A stretch of 16,766 nt of DNA from Myxococcales bacterium (GTDB taxonomy: Bacteria > Myxococcota_A > Polyangia > Haliangiales > J016), in NCBI GenBank assembly GCA_014238595.1, contig JABAAV010000001.1:7419-24184 (forward strand), given 5' to 3'. The position numbers were made by a program, and so were the translations under genes. Below are positions 8,136 through 15,663 of this stretch, piece by piece (position 1 is the stretch's first letter; every line of letters starts with the position of its first letter). The notes under the pieces were generated by a model. The model was not told where the DNA came from. It was given only the letters and a program-made list of their open reading frames with translations, and did no database searches.

Positions 8136-9464
8136 TTACTTAACGACAACACCAAAAAGCGACCCTAAACACATTTCATCCGTCGAATTCTCACCCCATC
8201 CAACATCCCGTGGTGGCAACAGTTGTCCATCAACCCGCGGTTGATTTTCCGCAGAGTTATCCCAAGTACATTCTATAGTAATCTTGTCTCCAGGATTGAC
8301 TCGAATAGGACCATCAGAAAATTCATAGAAATCTTGCCAATTAAAATCCCAACGCGGAATCGAGATAATACACTCAGTGGTTCCATTTTTTCGTTCAACC
8401 ACCAGCGATGTTTTTGTGCCTAGCATATGCATGTGAAGAAATGTTTGATAAAGATCAAACGGACGACCTCCGCTGAAAAACGACGTTATATCTTTTGAAA
8501 ACGAATGAGACACATCAGAGAGACCGGCAGGGATCGTCATTGAATCTGCAAGCCACCATAGGGGATCTGCCCATGGCAATGTAATCGCGTCATGTTCAAC
8601 CATATCATCAAGTTTTAAATCAATCGATACTTGAGCCGCTTTAGGAGCGCTAGTCAATGTATTGTAATGAACCTGTAAGACAATCAGTGCACCTGGTTCA
8701 ATGAGGATACCTACACCACCAGGAAGATCACGCCCTGAACCACCAGGTGCCCACACTCCAACGACCCCTATCACAGGACCACCAGATGTACCAAAACAAG
8801 TATAGCCTGCACCGACCTCATTGGCATCAAGTCGTTCATACTCAGAAACCTGAGCAGCGGAAGCAAGAAATGCGAGAATGTGATGCGCACTTGCTAGATC
8901 ACCAGGAATCGCATTAAATCCAGTAACATATTTTCGTTCTGTATATTTTTCGGGCCATCGTAGTAAGAAACACCGATAATCATCAGACATTTGTTGTGGT
9001 GTATATTCCTCGGTCGTTAATGTCAGATCAACACGACTCAGCCCGTCTTGATTGTTGTTTCTGGTTTGGGGTGTCGTTGCTGGATCTCCCTCAAGCATCC
9101 CACCATCGACCCAAGAAGCAAAGGTATCAATTTGTTCATCGGTCAGTGATCGATCGTATTTATAGGTATTACAAGTGTTGTCAGGAGGCCATGGTGGCAT
9201 CACTTTCGCTGTCACATAAGCCTTCGATACAAGACCATGTGATTTGACATCGTCATAAGTATTTAACGCAAAAGGTCCGATCTGACCGTTGGTATGACAT
9301 ACAACACAGTTGTCATCAACGATCGGTTTAACATGTTCGTAGTAAGTTAATGTTTCTCCACTCGGAGTCGCTTCAGGGCTCTCTATAGCCGTAAGAGAAG
9401 AGCATCCAACACTCAACAAAATGACACCAAGCCCTACACTTAATTTAATCTCTTTACAATGCAC
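8136..9464 (-). CDS. Lipoprotein with one c-type haem motif and a PHM/DBM-like type II copper monooxygenase domain
   Basis: 442 residues from GTG 9464. The start is supported by the paralogue's ATG at the equivalent codon; an AAGGA sits rather far (17 bases) upstream. A signal peptide ends LLSVG-C21. A short cytochrome-c-like region follows: CVVCH at 53-57, with M89 in KVMPPWPP as possible sixth haem ligand. Residues about 145-440 match the peptidylglycine/dopamine beta-monooxygenase fold: AHH (H194, H195), LQVHYN (H266), HMHMLG (H344, H346) and DEMC (M431). These correspond to the two CuH histidines plus third His, and the two CuM histidines plus Met, of rat PHM, where LQVHYG and DEMC also occur. 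It should therefore hydroxylate a C-H bond using O2 and two coppers, with the haem perhaps passing electrons in place of ascorbate (inference). Substrate unknown. The CobW-type gene is 92 bases upstream and a decayed twin 94 bases downstream. Confidence 0.85.
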   Translation of the reverse strand: MHCKEIKLSVGLGVILLSVGCSSLTAIESPEATPSGETLTYYEHVKPIVDDNCVVCHTNGQIGPFALNTYDDVKSHGLVSKAYVTAKVMPPWPPDNTCNTYKYDRSLTDEQIDTFASWVDGGMLEGDPATTPQTRNNNQDGLSRVDLTLTTEEYTPQQMSDDYRCFLLRWPEKYTERKYVTGFNAIPGDLASAHHILAFLASAAQVSEYERLDANEVGAGYTCFGTSGGPVIGVVGVWAPGGSGRDLPGGVGILIEPGALIVLQVHYNTLTSAPKAAQVSIDLKLDDMVEHDAITLPWADPLWWLADSMTIPAGLSDVSHSFSKDITSFFSGGRPFDLYQTFLHMHMLGTKTSLVVERKNGTTECIISIPRWDFNWQDFYEFSDGPIRVNPGDKITIECTWDNSAENQPRVDGQLLPPRDVGWGENSTDEMCLGSLFGVVVK

Positions 9465-9556
9465 TTCTACGTTGTACTTAATCCTTCATATATTTGTCAA
9501 CAATAATCAAATCACCCTCTTTTTCGAGGCAGTTTAAGCCAATAATTAATTAAAAA

Positions 9557-10510
9557 TTACGCTTTGTTGAGAACCGATTGTTCAAAACAAGCCAAAAATG
9601 CACGCTCATCAAGATTAGTACCAATGGCAACAGCACAGCTTAATGAATCACCGTCATAATCATCAACAGAAACACGGATGCCAACACGATGAATAACAAA
9701 ACCACGCTGCTTTGTTGCATCAACTCGACCATCAACACCGTAAATCAATCCTTTGATACGAATAATAGATGCAGGTAACAATGCCAGTGCTTCAGATAGA
9801 CTCTCGATATCATAGGTGTCTGATAAACGAACAGATAGCTCCTCCATATCATCATCTCTGTGTATAATCTGTTGTTTTGCATTGTTGTTGCTTGTAATAG
9901 AGGCTGATCGCCATGGATCTGACAAAAAATCCAAAACGGCATGCGCTTGTTGATCAGGCAACAACGAAAGTTTAGCGGCTTTGGGGTTATCGGCTTCGAG
10001 TGCAGGTTCAATCTTCACCAACGCATCCACAGCACCTTCTCTATCCATTTTGCTTAACAAAAGAATGTCAGCATACCGCACTTGTGCTTGTGTACTCGGA
10101 CTTTGTTTACAAAAATTGTCATATTCAAATGGATCGACCACGGTCATCACAGCAAACAAATACGCAAACGTGGCGATAGCTTCAGAATGCAATGTCCATG
10201 CCATAGGCAGTGGATCAGCAAGACCTGTTGTTTCAATGAACACCATATCTAAATCAGGGGCTTCTGAGATAATCTCGCGCAGTGTTGTTTCTAAATCATC
10301 TAACAATGCACAACACAAACATCCACCAGGCAGTTCAATGCGTTTAGTCTCAACAGGAAGCAATAAATTGTCGATACCAATGCTACCAAATTCATTAACA
10401 ATCACAGCACATCGCACATCACGCTCCTGACATTGTGACAGCAAACGTCGAATAAGCGATGTCTTGCCACTCCCCAAGAAACCCGTAATAATGACGACAG
10501 GAATTTTCAT
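9557..10510 (-). CDS. CobW/COG0523-family G3E GTPase, putative metallochaperone
   Basis: 317 residues from ATG 10510, preceded by AAAGGTG at proper spacing; an in-frame GTG at 10519 lies inside that ribosome binding site and is rejected. Members of this family use GTP hydrolysis to deliver metals (zinc in the ZNG1/YeiR/YjiA group, cobalt in CobW) to client enzymes. Visible motifs are Walker A GFLGSGKT at 10-17, the metal-binding CxCC in GGCLCC (C64, C66, C67), and ETTGLADP at 93-100. The guanine-specificity position reads LLSKMD at 149-154 instead of the common NKxD. A C-terminal CobW_C-like domain begins near 225 (IIRIKGLIYG). It is cytoplasmic, with no signal. It lies between a Cys-rich lipoprotein gene and the copper/haem monooxygenase, all on one strand. 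A direct role in maturing that enzyme is tempting, but the enzyme is exported, so a general metal-homeostasis role is equally possible. Confidence 0.88.
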   Translation of the reverse strand: MKIPVVIITGFLGSGKTSLIRRLLSQCQERDVRCAVIVNEFGSIGIDNLLLPVETKRIELPGGCLCCALLDDLETTLREIISEAPDLDMVFIETTGLADPLPMAWTLHSEAIATFAYLFAVMTVVDPFEYDNFCKQSPSTQAQVRYADILLLSKMDREGAVDALVKIEPALEADNPKAAKLSLLPDQQAHAVLDFLSDPWRSASITSNNNAKQQIIHRDDDMEELSVRLSDTYDIESLSEALALLPASIIRIKGLIYGVDGRVDATKQRGFVIHRVGIRVSVDDYDGDSLSCAVAIGTNLDERAFLACFEQSVLNKA

Positions 10511-10552
10511 CAAAGACACCTTTGCATTCTATTCATCGGTTCCTATCAACTA

Positions 10553-11110
10553 TTATTGGCACAACAATAAACAGGTTCGATAAAGTTCTGGCGGATCTGT
10601 CGGACAATGGGGAATCGTTGCTATCGTTCCAGTCCAATCTTGCTCAGAAGCTGTTGGAGCATCTTCTTGATCCACGGATACTTCCATGTGAACGTTTTGT
10701 TCAACCACATCGCCTCGTGTTTGTTTTGGACAAAACTGTATACGAACTGGGGCAAGAACGACATGATCGACCTGTTGTGATTCTATCTGAGCACGCACCG
10801 ATATTGTTATCAGTGAGTCCTCGATAGTATCGGAAAAGACTCGATATTGAAGGACGGTCTTCCCTTCACAAATTCGTTGAGTGGTTACTTGATACCATAA
10901 ATGAAAGCCACCTTGGGATCCTAAGGCTAATGACGCAACAACTGGTTCTTCGTTAGACCATGGCCCTCGATCATCACCAATCGACACAGCAACCTTCATA
11001 TCACCGACATCATAAGGATCACAAAATTCTTCTGTTGGAGCACCACAAGCATTCATCACAAGAATGCTTGCTATCAAACATTTAAACCATATCGTCATAG
11101 GGAATGTCAT
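10553..11110 (-). CDS. Hypothetical Cys-rich lipoprotein
   Basis: I do not recognise this protein. From ATG 11110 it is 185 residues; ATG 11098 would give 181, and an in-frame ATG at 11164 would add a further hydrophobic, Cys-rich leader that looks spurious. No start has a clear ribosome binding site. A hydrophobic segment (FKCLIASILVMN) ends at AC followed by GAPTEE, a weak lipobox, so it is probably a lipoprotein. The mature part is mostly predicted beta strand, with no recognisable catalytic motif. It has six further cysteines (in FCDPYD, ICEG, FCPKQ, HCPTD and the terminal TCLLLCQ), suggesting disulfides in an oxidising compartment. The CobW-type gene follows about 42 bases later on the same strand, consistent with an operon. 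It diverges from the VWA gene. Confidence 0.65.
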   Translation of the reverse strand: MTFPMTIWFKCLIASILVMNACGAPTEEFCDPYDVGDMKVAVSIGDDRGPWSNEEPVVASLALGSQGGFHLWYQVTTQRICEGKTVLQYRVFSDTIEDSLITISVRAQIESQQVDHVVLAPVRIQFCPKQTRGDVVEQNVHMEVSVDQEDAPTASEQDWTGTIATIPHCPTDPPELYRTCLLLCQ

Positions 11111-11138
11111 CTTACAACAAAGACACATTAAAAAGAAT

Positions 11139-11152
11139 GGGTTGAACAACCC
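11139..11152. promoter_or_regulatory. Perfect inverted repeat in divergent promoter region, candidate operator
   Basis: GGGTTG-AA-CAACCC is a perfect 6+6 inverted repeat in the spacer between the leftward lipoprotein gene and the rightward VWA gene. The internal TTGAACA recurs 15 bases later at 11157-11163, making a direct repeat as well. Its place between divergent starts suits a dimeric regulator controlling both, or an overlapping -35 (TTGAAC at 11157-11162 with TATTTT at 11181-11186). No matching regulator gene is in the window. It would fall inside the lipoprotein gene only if that gene began at 11164. Confidence 0.35.
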
Positions 11153-11200
11153 CACCTTGAACATGTTTTGCGGTATACTCTATTTTCTACAAATAACCTT

Positions 11201-13351
11201 ATGCCTAATACAATCTCCCATCTAAGAAACAATACACAACGTGGCATCATGTCCATTGTGATGCTTTTTTCATTTATAGCCATGTCATCCATGGCGCTGA
11301 TGCTTATCTTTTTACAAGATTCCTATCGACAAGAATCTATCCGCGAACAAGTTCTTGCAAATCTCGCATTAGCAACAACCTATGTTGTTCAACAAACAGG
11401 GTATCAAACAAGTGCTTCAGTGTTTCCATTTCCAGTGGGGAACATCCAATCTAACCCAATATCTAGAATTCATGCAGGGATCACAATCAATAGCAACAAT
11501 GACATTGTTTATGCAGCACATCCATGGGAAACTATTACACCTCTTGGTCTCAATCTCAATGATGAAATCTTGTTTCTAGGATGCACAGCAACCGATATTG
11601 GTACCGGACCATTAGGATGCAGCTCAAGTAATGTGACCTGCTATGAAAGACACTGTAGCTATCACGGAACATGGTTTGGCACATCGAGTCATTCTGGTTT
11701 TGGCTTCAACCCTATAGAAACAAACATCAATGCGCGATCAGCAATCAATGAGATTTTGTTCTCAAAACCTGACGACTACGCGACACCTTTGCTTGTTTTA
11801 GTTCTAGATGCTTCTTATTCTATGATTTTAAACAACAGCGGAACGATAGATACAACAGGAAATTCTGCCTATGATCAATTAAGTGCTGTTGTTAAAGAGC
11901 TTGTTGATAATTATATCAATAAATCGGCCAATAAAATACAAATTGCTATTGTACTTTACAGTGTTGAAGAAGAACTTTCCGATCTAACCAGAATTATCAA
12001 CTTTGGTGGCTATAATTCATCAACAACTGGTTTAGATTCAATTCTCACACCGTTAGAAACTGCTACCGTTACAAATCTGCTTGATAACAACCATCCCAAA
12101 GACAATCCAAATACAGCAGGGGCAACACGAACCGATATTGCTCTAAGAAAAGCCGAAGAAATGTTAGACGCACATTTTCGTATTACTGATAGCACAACGG
12201 ATACAGATGGCTTACACAAAAACCGTGGTTACGTTATCTTGATTTCGGATGGTGCACCGCGTGCTGAAGATAGCAGTTGTTCAAATTTGATTGATGGTGC
12301 AACAACAATTACAGAAAGTACTGTCAATGCCGCAGAGTCTTTAAAGAACAAATATAACCTACTCACATTGCTTATTCAACGAGATATCGACGGTCAAACA
12401 AGTGAAGACGACTCGACCTGTGGCAGCATTACAACAACAGATGGTTTTGCATCATTTATGTATGGCATTGCCTCTGAGGCAGAGCCCTGTGGTCGTAGTC
12501 ATGCTGTGAGGGTTCCTGAATATGGTCCAGCCACTGGAGTTAGGGATACTTTATCATGGGTTATTGAACAACAAACATCAGGAAGAGGTACGACTTATAG
12601 TCTGCTAGCAGGAACATATTGCACCGTCCATCCAACAGGGAGACGCATAAGCGGGACAGCGGACTGGGATATTTACTCACTCTTTTTTGGTGATTGTGTC
12701 GATGGTGAATGTATAAGGAAAGATTCTTATGGAAACGAAATTACTGATGCGTTTGGTAACTCTGTTGTTCCAGAAACCGGTCTTTTTGGTACCATTGCTG
12801 CCGAATGTTCCGTCACATTAAAAACAATTTCACTGCAAGGTGGCAATCCTTGGGCACCTGTTTCCACGATCAGCCTCAATCAACAAAAACAAATTGAAAC
12901 CCCTGTTCTATTTATTTCTAGGGGATCCTCTTCCTATGGGACAGAATATCGACTGAGAGCCATTGATTATGAAGAATACAGTCCTGGAATAATCACCTCA
13001 GAAAAAGATGACTTTGACCCATACAACAGTACCATTGGAGCCTCAGCAGATCGAAATGAACTTCTCGGAAAAATTATTACGGAACATTGGAACATTGTTA
13101 TCGATCACGATAAATATAAAGATGTTCTTCTTCGACCGGATATACCCCACACAGATCCCTTAGATGATTGGCCACAAATTCCTCCGAATGTGAATTTTAA
13201 CAATGTCTACGAGTACTACTTCATTACAGGTTATGATTCTTCGGACAACGACATGAAAGTTTTTCTCAATAAACATGCCTGTACCGCATTAGCTCAGGAA
13301 GATTACAATCTTATTGTCCGACTTAACAAAGGTCGTCTCATTTCTAATTAA
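11201..13351 (+). CDS. Membrane-anchored VWA-domain protein with Tad/TadG-like N-terminus
   Basis: 716 residues from ATG 11201; a TTG at 11168 is in frame but adds residues before an already complete leader, and neither has a good ribosome binding site. After a short polar leader ending QRG, one hydrophobic helix (IMSIVMLFSFIAMSSMALML, about 16-37) anchors the protein. The RG followed by a hydrophobic stretch recalls TadE/TadG-like or pilin-like proteins, though the Glu at +5 of true pilins is missing. A von Willebrand A domain runs from about 195 to 385, with a complete MIDAS: DASYS (D203, S205, S207), T311 in RTDIALRKAEEML, and D350 in ISDGAP. It should bind a divalent metal and a protein ligand outside the cytoplasm. 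The remaining ~330 residues are Cys-containing and unassigned. Similar architectures occur in TadG and in pilus-tip adhesins such as PilY1; no pilus genes are seen here. Two lipoprotein genes follow on the same strand. Confidence 0.8.
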   Translation: MPNTISHLRNNTQRGIMSIVMLFSFIAMSSMALMLIFLQDSYRQESIREQVLANLALATTYVVQQTGYQTSASVFPFPVGNIQSNPISRIHAGITINSNNDIVYAAHPWETITPLGLNLNDEILFLGCTATDIGTGPLGCSSSNVTCYERHCSYHGTWFGTSSHSGFGFNPIETNINARSAINEILFSKPDDYATPLLVLVLDASYSMILNNSGTIDTTGNSAYDQLSAVVKELVDNYINKSANKIQIAIVLYSVEEELSDLTRIINFGGYNSSTTGLDSILTPLETATVTNLLDNNHPKDNPNTAGATRTDIALRKAEEMLDAHFRITDSTTDTDGLHKNRGYVILISDGAPRAEDSSCSNLIDGATTITESTVNAAESLKNKYNLLTLLIQRDIDGQTSEDDSTCGSITTTDGFASFMYGIASEAEPCGRSHAVRVPEYGPATGVRDTLSWVIEQQTSGRGTTYSLLAGTYCTVHPTGRRISGTADWDIYSLFFGDCVDGECIRKDSYGNEITDAFGNSVVPETGLFGTIAAECSVTLKTISLQGGNPWAPVSTISLNQQKQIETPVLFISRGSSSYGTEYRLRAIDYEEYSPGIITSEKDDFDPYNSTIGASADRNELLGKIITEHWNIVIDHDKYKDVLLRPDIPHTDPLDDWPQIPPNVNFNNVYEYYFITGYDSSDNDMKVFLNKHACTALAQEDYNLIVRLNKGRLISN

Positions 13352-13472
13352 TGTTGCATTTGTCCCACACTTGTCCAATTCACGCTTTTCATTGAGGGAC
13401 ATCTTTTGAATATTTATGGACAAACCCGAACCAATTGAGTTATCATAAGCATCCGCTTTACTTAGGTAATTC
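13352..13472. promoter_or_regulatory. Intergenic spacer with clustered TTGTCC/GGACAA repeats
   Basis: The spacer carries TTTGTCCC at 13359-13366, TTGTCC at 13371-13376, then the opposite orientation GGGACA at 13396-13401 and GGACAAA at 13418-13424. Alternative pairings give 6-7 bp stems, so this could be a folded leader or a repeated operator. AGGT at 13464-13467 is the ribosome binding site for the next gene. No clean intrinsic terminator is visible, so readthrough from the VWA gene is possible. Confidence 0.3.
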
Positions 13473-15641
13473 ATGCGTTTATTTCCTCTATATTTGATGT
13501 TTTTAGGTGTTGTGTTGAACACAGGATGTACCGAGTTTGATCCTGCTACCTGTGTGGGGACGTTGTGTGATCAACCTCCACAGCCATCCTTTGATGGTCA
13601 ATCCAATGATGGTCAATCCAATCCAAGTTCTACAGAGATATCTTGTGAAACAACCACCGATTGTAACAATGGTGAAACATGCATCAACCAAATCTGTCAA
13701 ATGGCACCTTGCCAACAAACATCGCATCAATCTCAACCCCCTCTTGGAGAATTTAAACGATTCAAAGATGATCAAGAACTCATCGTCATTGGTAACACAA
13801 CAATGACATCCTATGCCCCTACACTTTTTTCGATTGATCCTCTGGATAAAAACACACCAGAATTTAGTGACAAGATCGTTGATGTTGCAGGAGGACGATT
13901 TGAAACCCGTTATGAAAACCTTATTGCTACCATCGTAGAAGATACCCCGATTCTTTATATTCAACGTGACTCCAATCAAATATTGAATTTAGATTTTATT
14001 CCTGTGGCCATTGCTAGCGGAGATATTGACAATGATGATCTTGATGAAATCATCGTCTTGTCATCAGAGGCACAAATGGCGATTTGTGACATTGATCGAA
14101 GCACCTGTGAAAACCACGCTTTGCCTCGCAATACCAAGGGCATTGATTTAGATGTGGCCGATCTCGACCGAGATGAATATCAAGAAATTATATTCCTTCT
14201 TACAATCGAAAATATTCCTACCCTGTTAGTGTGGAATGCAGACAGTGCAATCACAGAACAACCAGATCAAATTAAATATATACCCGAGACATCCTATCAA
14301 CGCATTGCTGCTGGAGATCTAGATGGTGATGGTCAAGCCGAGATTGTCGCCTTACAAGACAGTGAATTTGTCCTCTTGCCTTTCTTTGAAGATGCTGTGC
14401 ACCTCTATCATATTACTGGACGTACACTAACACAAATTGATGACTTCAAGATTGATCGATCATCGATTGATCTGACAACAGCGGACTCCAATGGCGATGA
14501 CAGACACGAGCTTTTTATTCTTCATAACGAAAATAAAGTTGATCATTTTGAATGGACTGGCATTACCAAAGCAACGAAGCAATATACCTCAACCCTCAAT
14601 ACATCTGGAACTGGGCTCGTTGCTTTTGATATTGACAATGATTCTTCATACGCACGTTTGATCGTAGGACCTGAGTTAGTCTCTGCTGAGGTCGTTCCTC
14701 TTACGGTCATGTTTTTTCCGCCTTATTCATCAACCTATAGCGACAGTGAAAGTACTATTATAGTTGGTGAAACAGATGGTATCTCAGAACATGTAACGGA
14801 AAGTATTTATCTTTCAACGGGATTCGAAATTGGAGTCAACGTAGAATTTGCTGGTATTGGTGCGAGTTTGGCAACAGATATCAAACAAGAAACATTGAAA
14901 ATAAAATCACAGACATCTTCTCAGTTTGTTGGAACCACTTATTATTCCTCGGCAGAACCTGAACGATTTGGCACCGAAGATGGATTAGTTGCCTTAGCTT
15001 CGGGCTGTTTTCATAACTATATTTATGAAGTGTTTGATCCACTGTTCTACCTATCCGAAGAATCAGAAGGCGCAGCAGGGTCATTTTCCCTTTTGTTTCC
15101 TGTAGGCGGCACGGTGACACAATGGTCACTCAATCGGTACAATGCCATGGCACAGTACGTTCCTCATTTACCTATTATCCGTTCTAATCATCAAATAGGA
15201 GTCCTTGATTCTTATGCTCTAGAACCAGAAACATTAACAGGTCTTCCAGTATCGCCTGAAGATAATATCTTCAAAGAAAGAACGACCCTTGCCGTCAGTG
15301 ATCGGGCGACATCGCGTTGGGCATTGCAGATTCGTGAAAACACAACGACAGAAAAAGCCTTACTGACTTCACTCGGCATCAAAGGTAATATCAAAGTTCC
15401 TGGATTTACATTTGGTGTCAACACCACAGAGGGGTGGGGAAAAGGATATGGGCTCTCTATTGGTTCTCGCGCCTCTTTTGGTGGATCTATTCCACCGATT
15501 GTTGATGATCAAACAACACCTGAAAATGAATATAATATTCACAAATATAGCTTTTCACCCTATGTTTACAGAGAGCGCTACACAGACTTAGAAGGCAATG
15601 ACGCAGCCTTTTATGTCATGAACTATATTCTAGTTCCGTAA
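13473..15641 (+). CDS. Large FG-GAP/VCBS-repeat lipoprotein
   Basis: 722 residues, ATG with AGGT just upstream. Signal peptide ends LNTG-C19, a good lipobox, so it is an envelope or surface lipoprotein. Residues 58-80 hold a spaced-cysteine motif (C58, C64, C70, C75, C80; TDCNNGETCINQICQ), a type common in myxobacterial surface proteins. Five calcium-loop repeats of the integrin/FG-GAP kind begin at D184 (DIDNDDLDE), D230 (DLDRDEYQE), D282 (DLDGDGQAE), D338 (DSNGDDRHE) and D386 (DIDNDSS), spaced 46-56 residues, suggesting a beta-propeller. Some loops are imperfect. The last ~300 residues, after 430, are Thr/Ser-rich with alternating polar/apolar strands (GFEIGVNVEFAGIGASLAT near 450) and are unassigned. 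It lies 121 bases after the VWA gene and 22 bases before another lipoprotein gene, suggesting one surface locus. Likely role is adhesion or ligand binding (inference). Confidence 0.85.
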   Translation: MRLFPLYLMFLGVVLNTGCTEFDPATCVGTLCDQPPQPSFDGQSNDGQSNPSSTEISCETTTDCNNGETCINQICQMAPCQQTSHQSQPPLGEFKRFKDDQELIVIGNTTMTSYAPTLFSIDPLDKNTPEFSDKIVDVAGGRFETRYENLIATIVEDTPILYIQRDSNQILNLDFIPVAIASGDIDNDDLDEIIVLSSEAQMAICDIDRSTCENHALPRNTKGIDLDVADLDRDEYQEIIFLLTIENIPTLLVWNADSAITEQPDQIKYIPETSYQRIAAGDLDGDGQAEIVALQDSEFVLLPFFEDAVHLYHITGRTLTQIDDFKIDRSSIDLTTADSNGDDRHELFILHNENKVDHFEWTGITKATKQYTSTLNTSGTGLVAFDIDNDSSYARLIVGPELVSAEVVPLTVMFFPPYSSTYSDSESTIIVGETDGISEHVTESIYLSTGFEIGVNVEFAGIGASLATDIKQETLKIKSQTSSQFVGTTYYSSAEPERFGTEDGLVALASGCFHNYIYEVFDPLFYLSEESEGAAGSFSLLFPVGGTVTQWSLNRYNAMAQYVPHLPIIRSNHQIGVLDSYALEPETLTGLPVSPEDNIFKERTTLAVSDRATSRWALQIRENTTTEKALLTSLGIKGNIKVPGFTFGVNTTEGWGKGYGLSIGSRASFGGSIPPIVDDQTTPENEYNIHKYSFSPYVYRERYTDLEGNDAAFYVMNYILVP
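13593..13622 (+). repeat. Two exact tandem copies of a 15-base unit
   Basis: GATGGTCAATCCAAT is repeated twice head to tail, encoding DGQSN twice within the linker between the lipidated cysteine and the Cys motif of the FG-GAP lipoprotein. The unit is a multiple of three, so copy-number change would keep the frame and alter only linker length. Confidence 0.95.
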
Positions 15642-15663
15642 CCGTCGGCATCAATATTTACCT

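Noticed and set aside
9465..9556. TTGACA at 9495-9500 (minus strand) as -35 of a promoter for the copper monooxygenase
   Set aside because: The matching -10 position reads GTACAA and would place the transcript start at the start codon. A promoter is possible but not supported.
9981..10430. Plus-strand 149-codon open frame opposite the CobW-type gene, and similar antisense frames
   Set aside because: It mirrors a strongly supported G3E GTPase on the other strand and has no domain, signal or ribosome binding site. It is typical shadow coding.
11201..11310. Class III type IV prepilin leader on the VWA protein
   Set aside because: A Gly precedes the hydrophobic helix, but the Glu at position +5 and the pilin-type length are missing. 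A plain membrane anchor or Tad-like N-terminus fits better.
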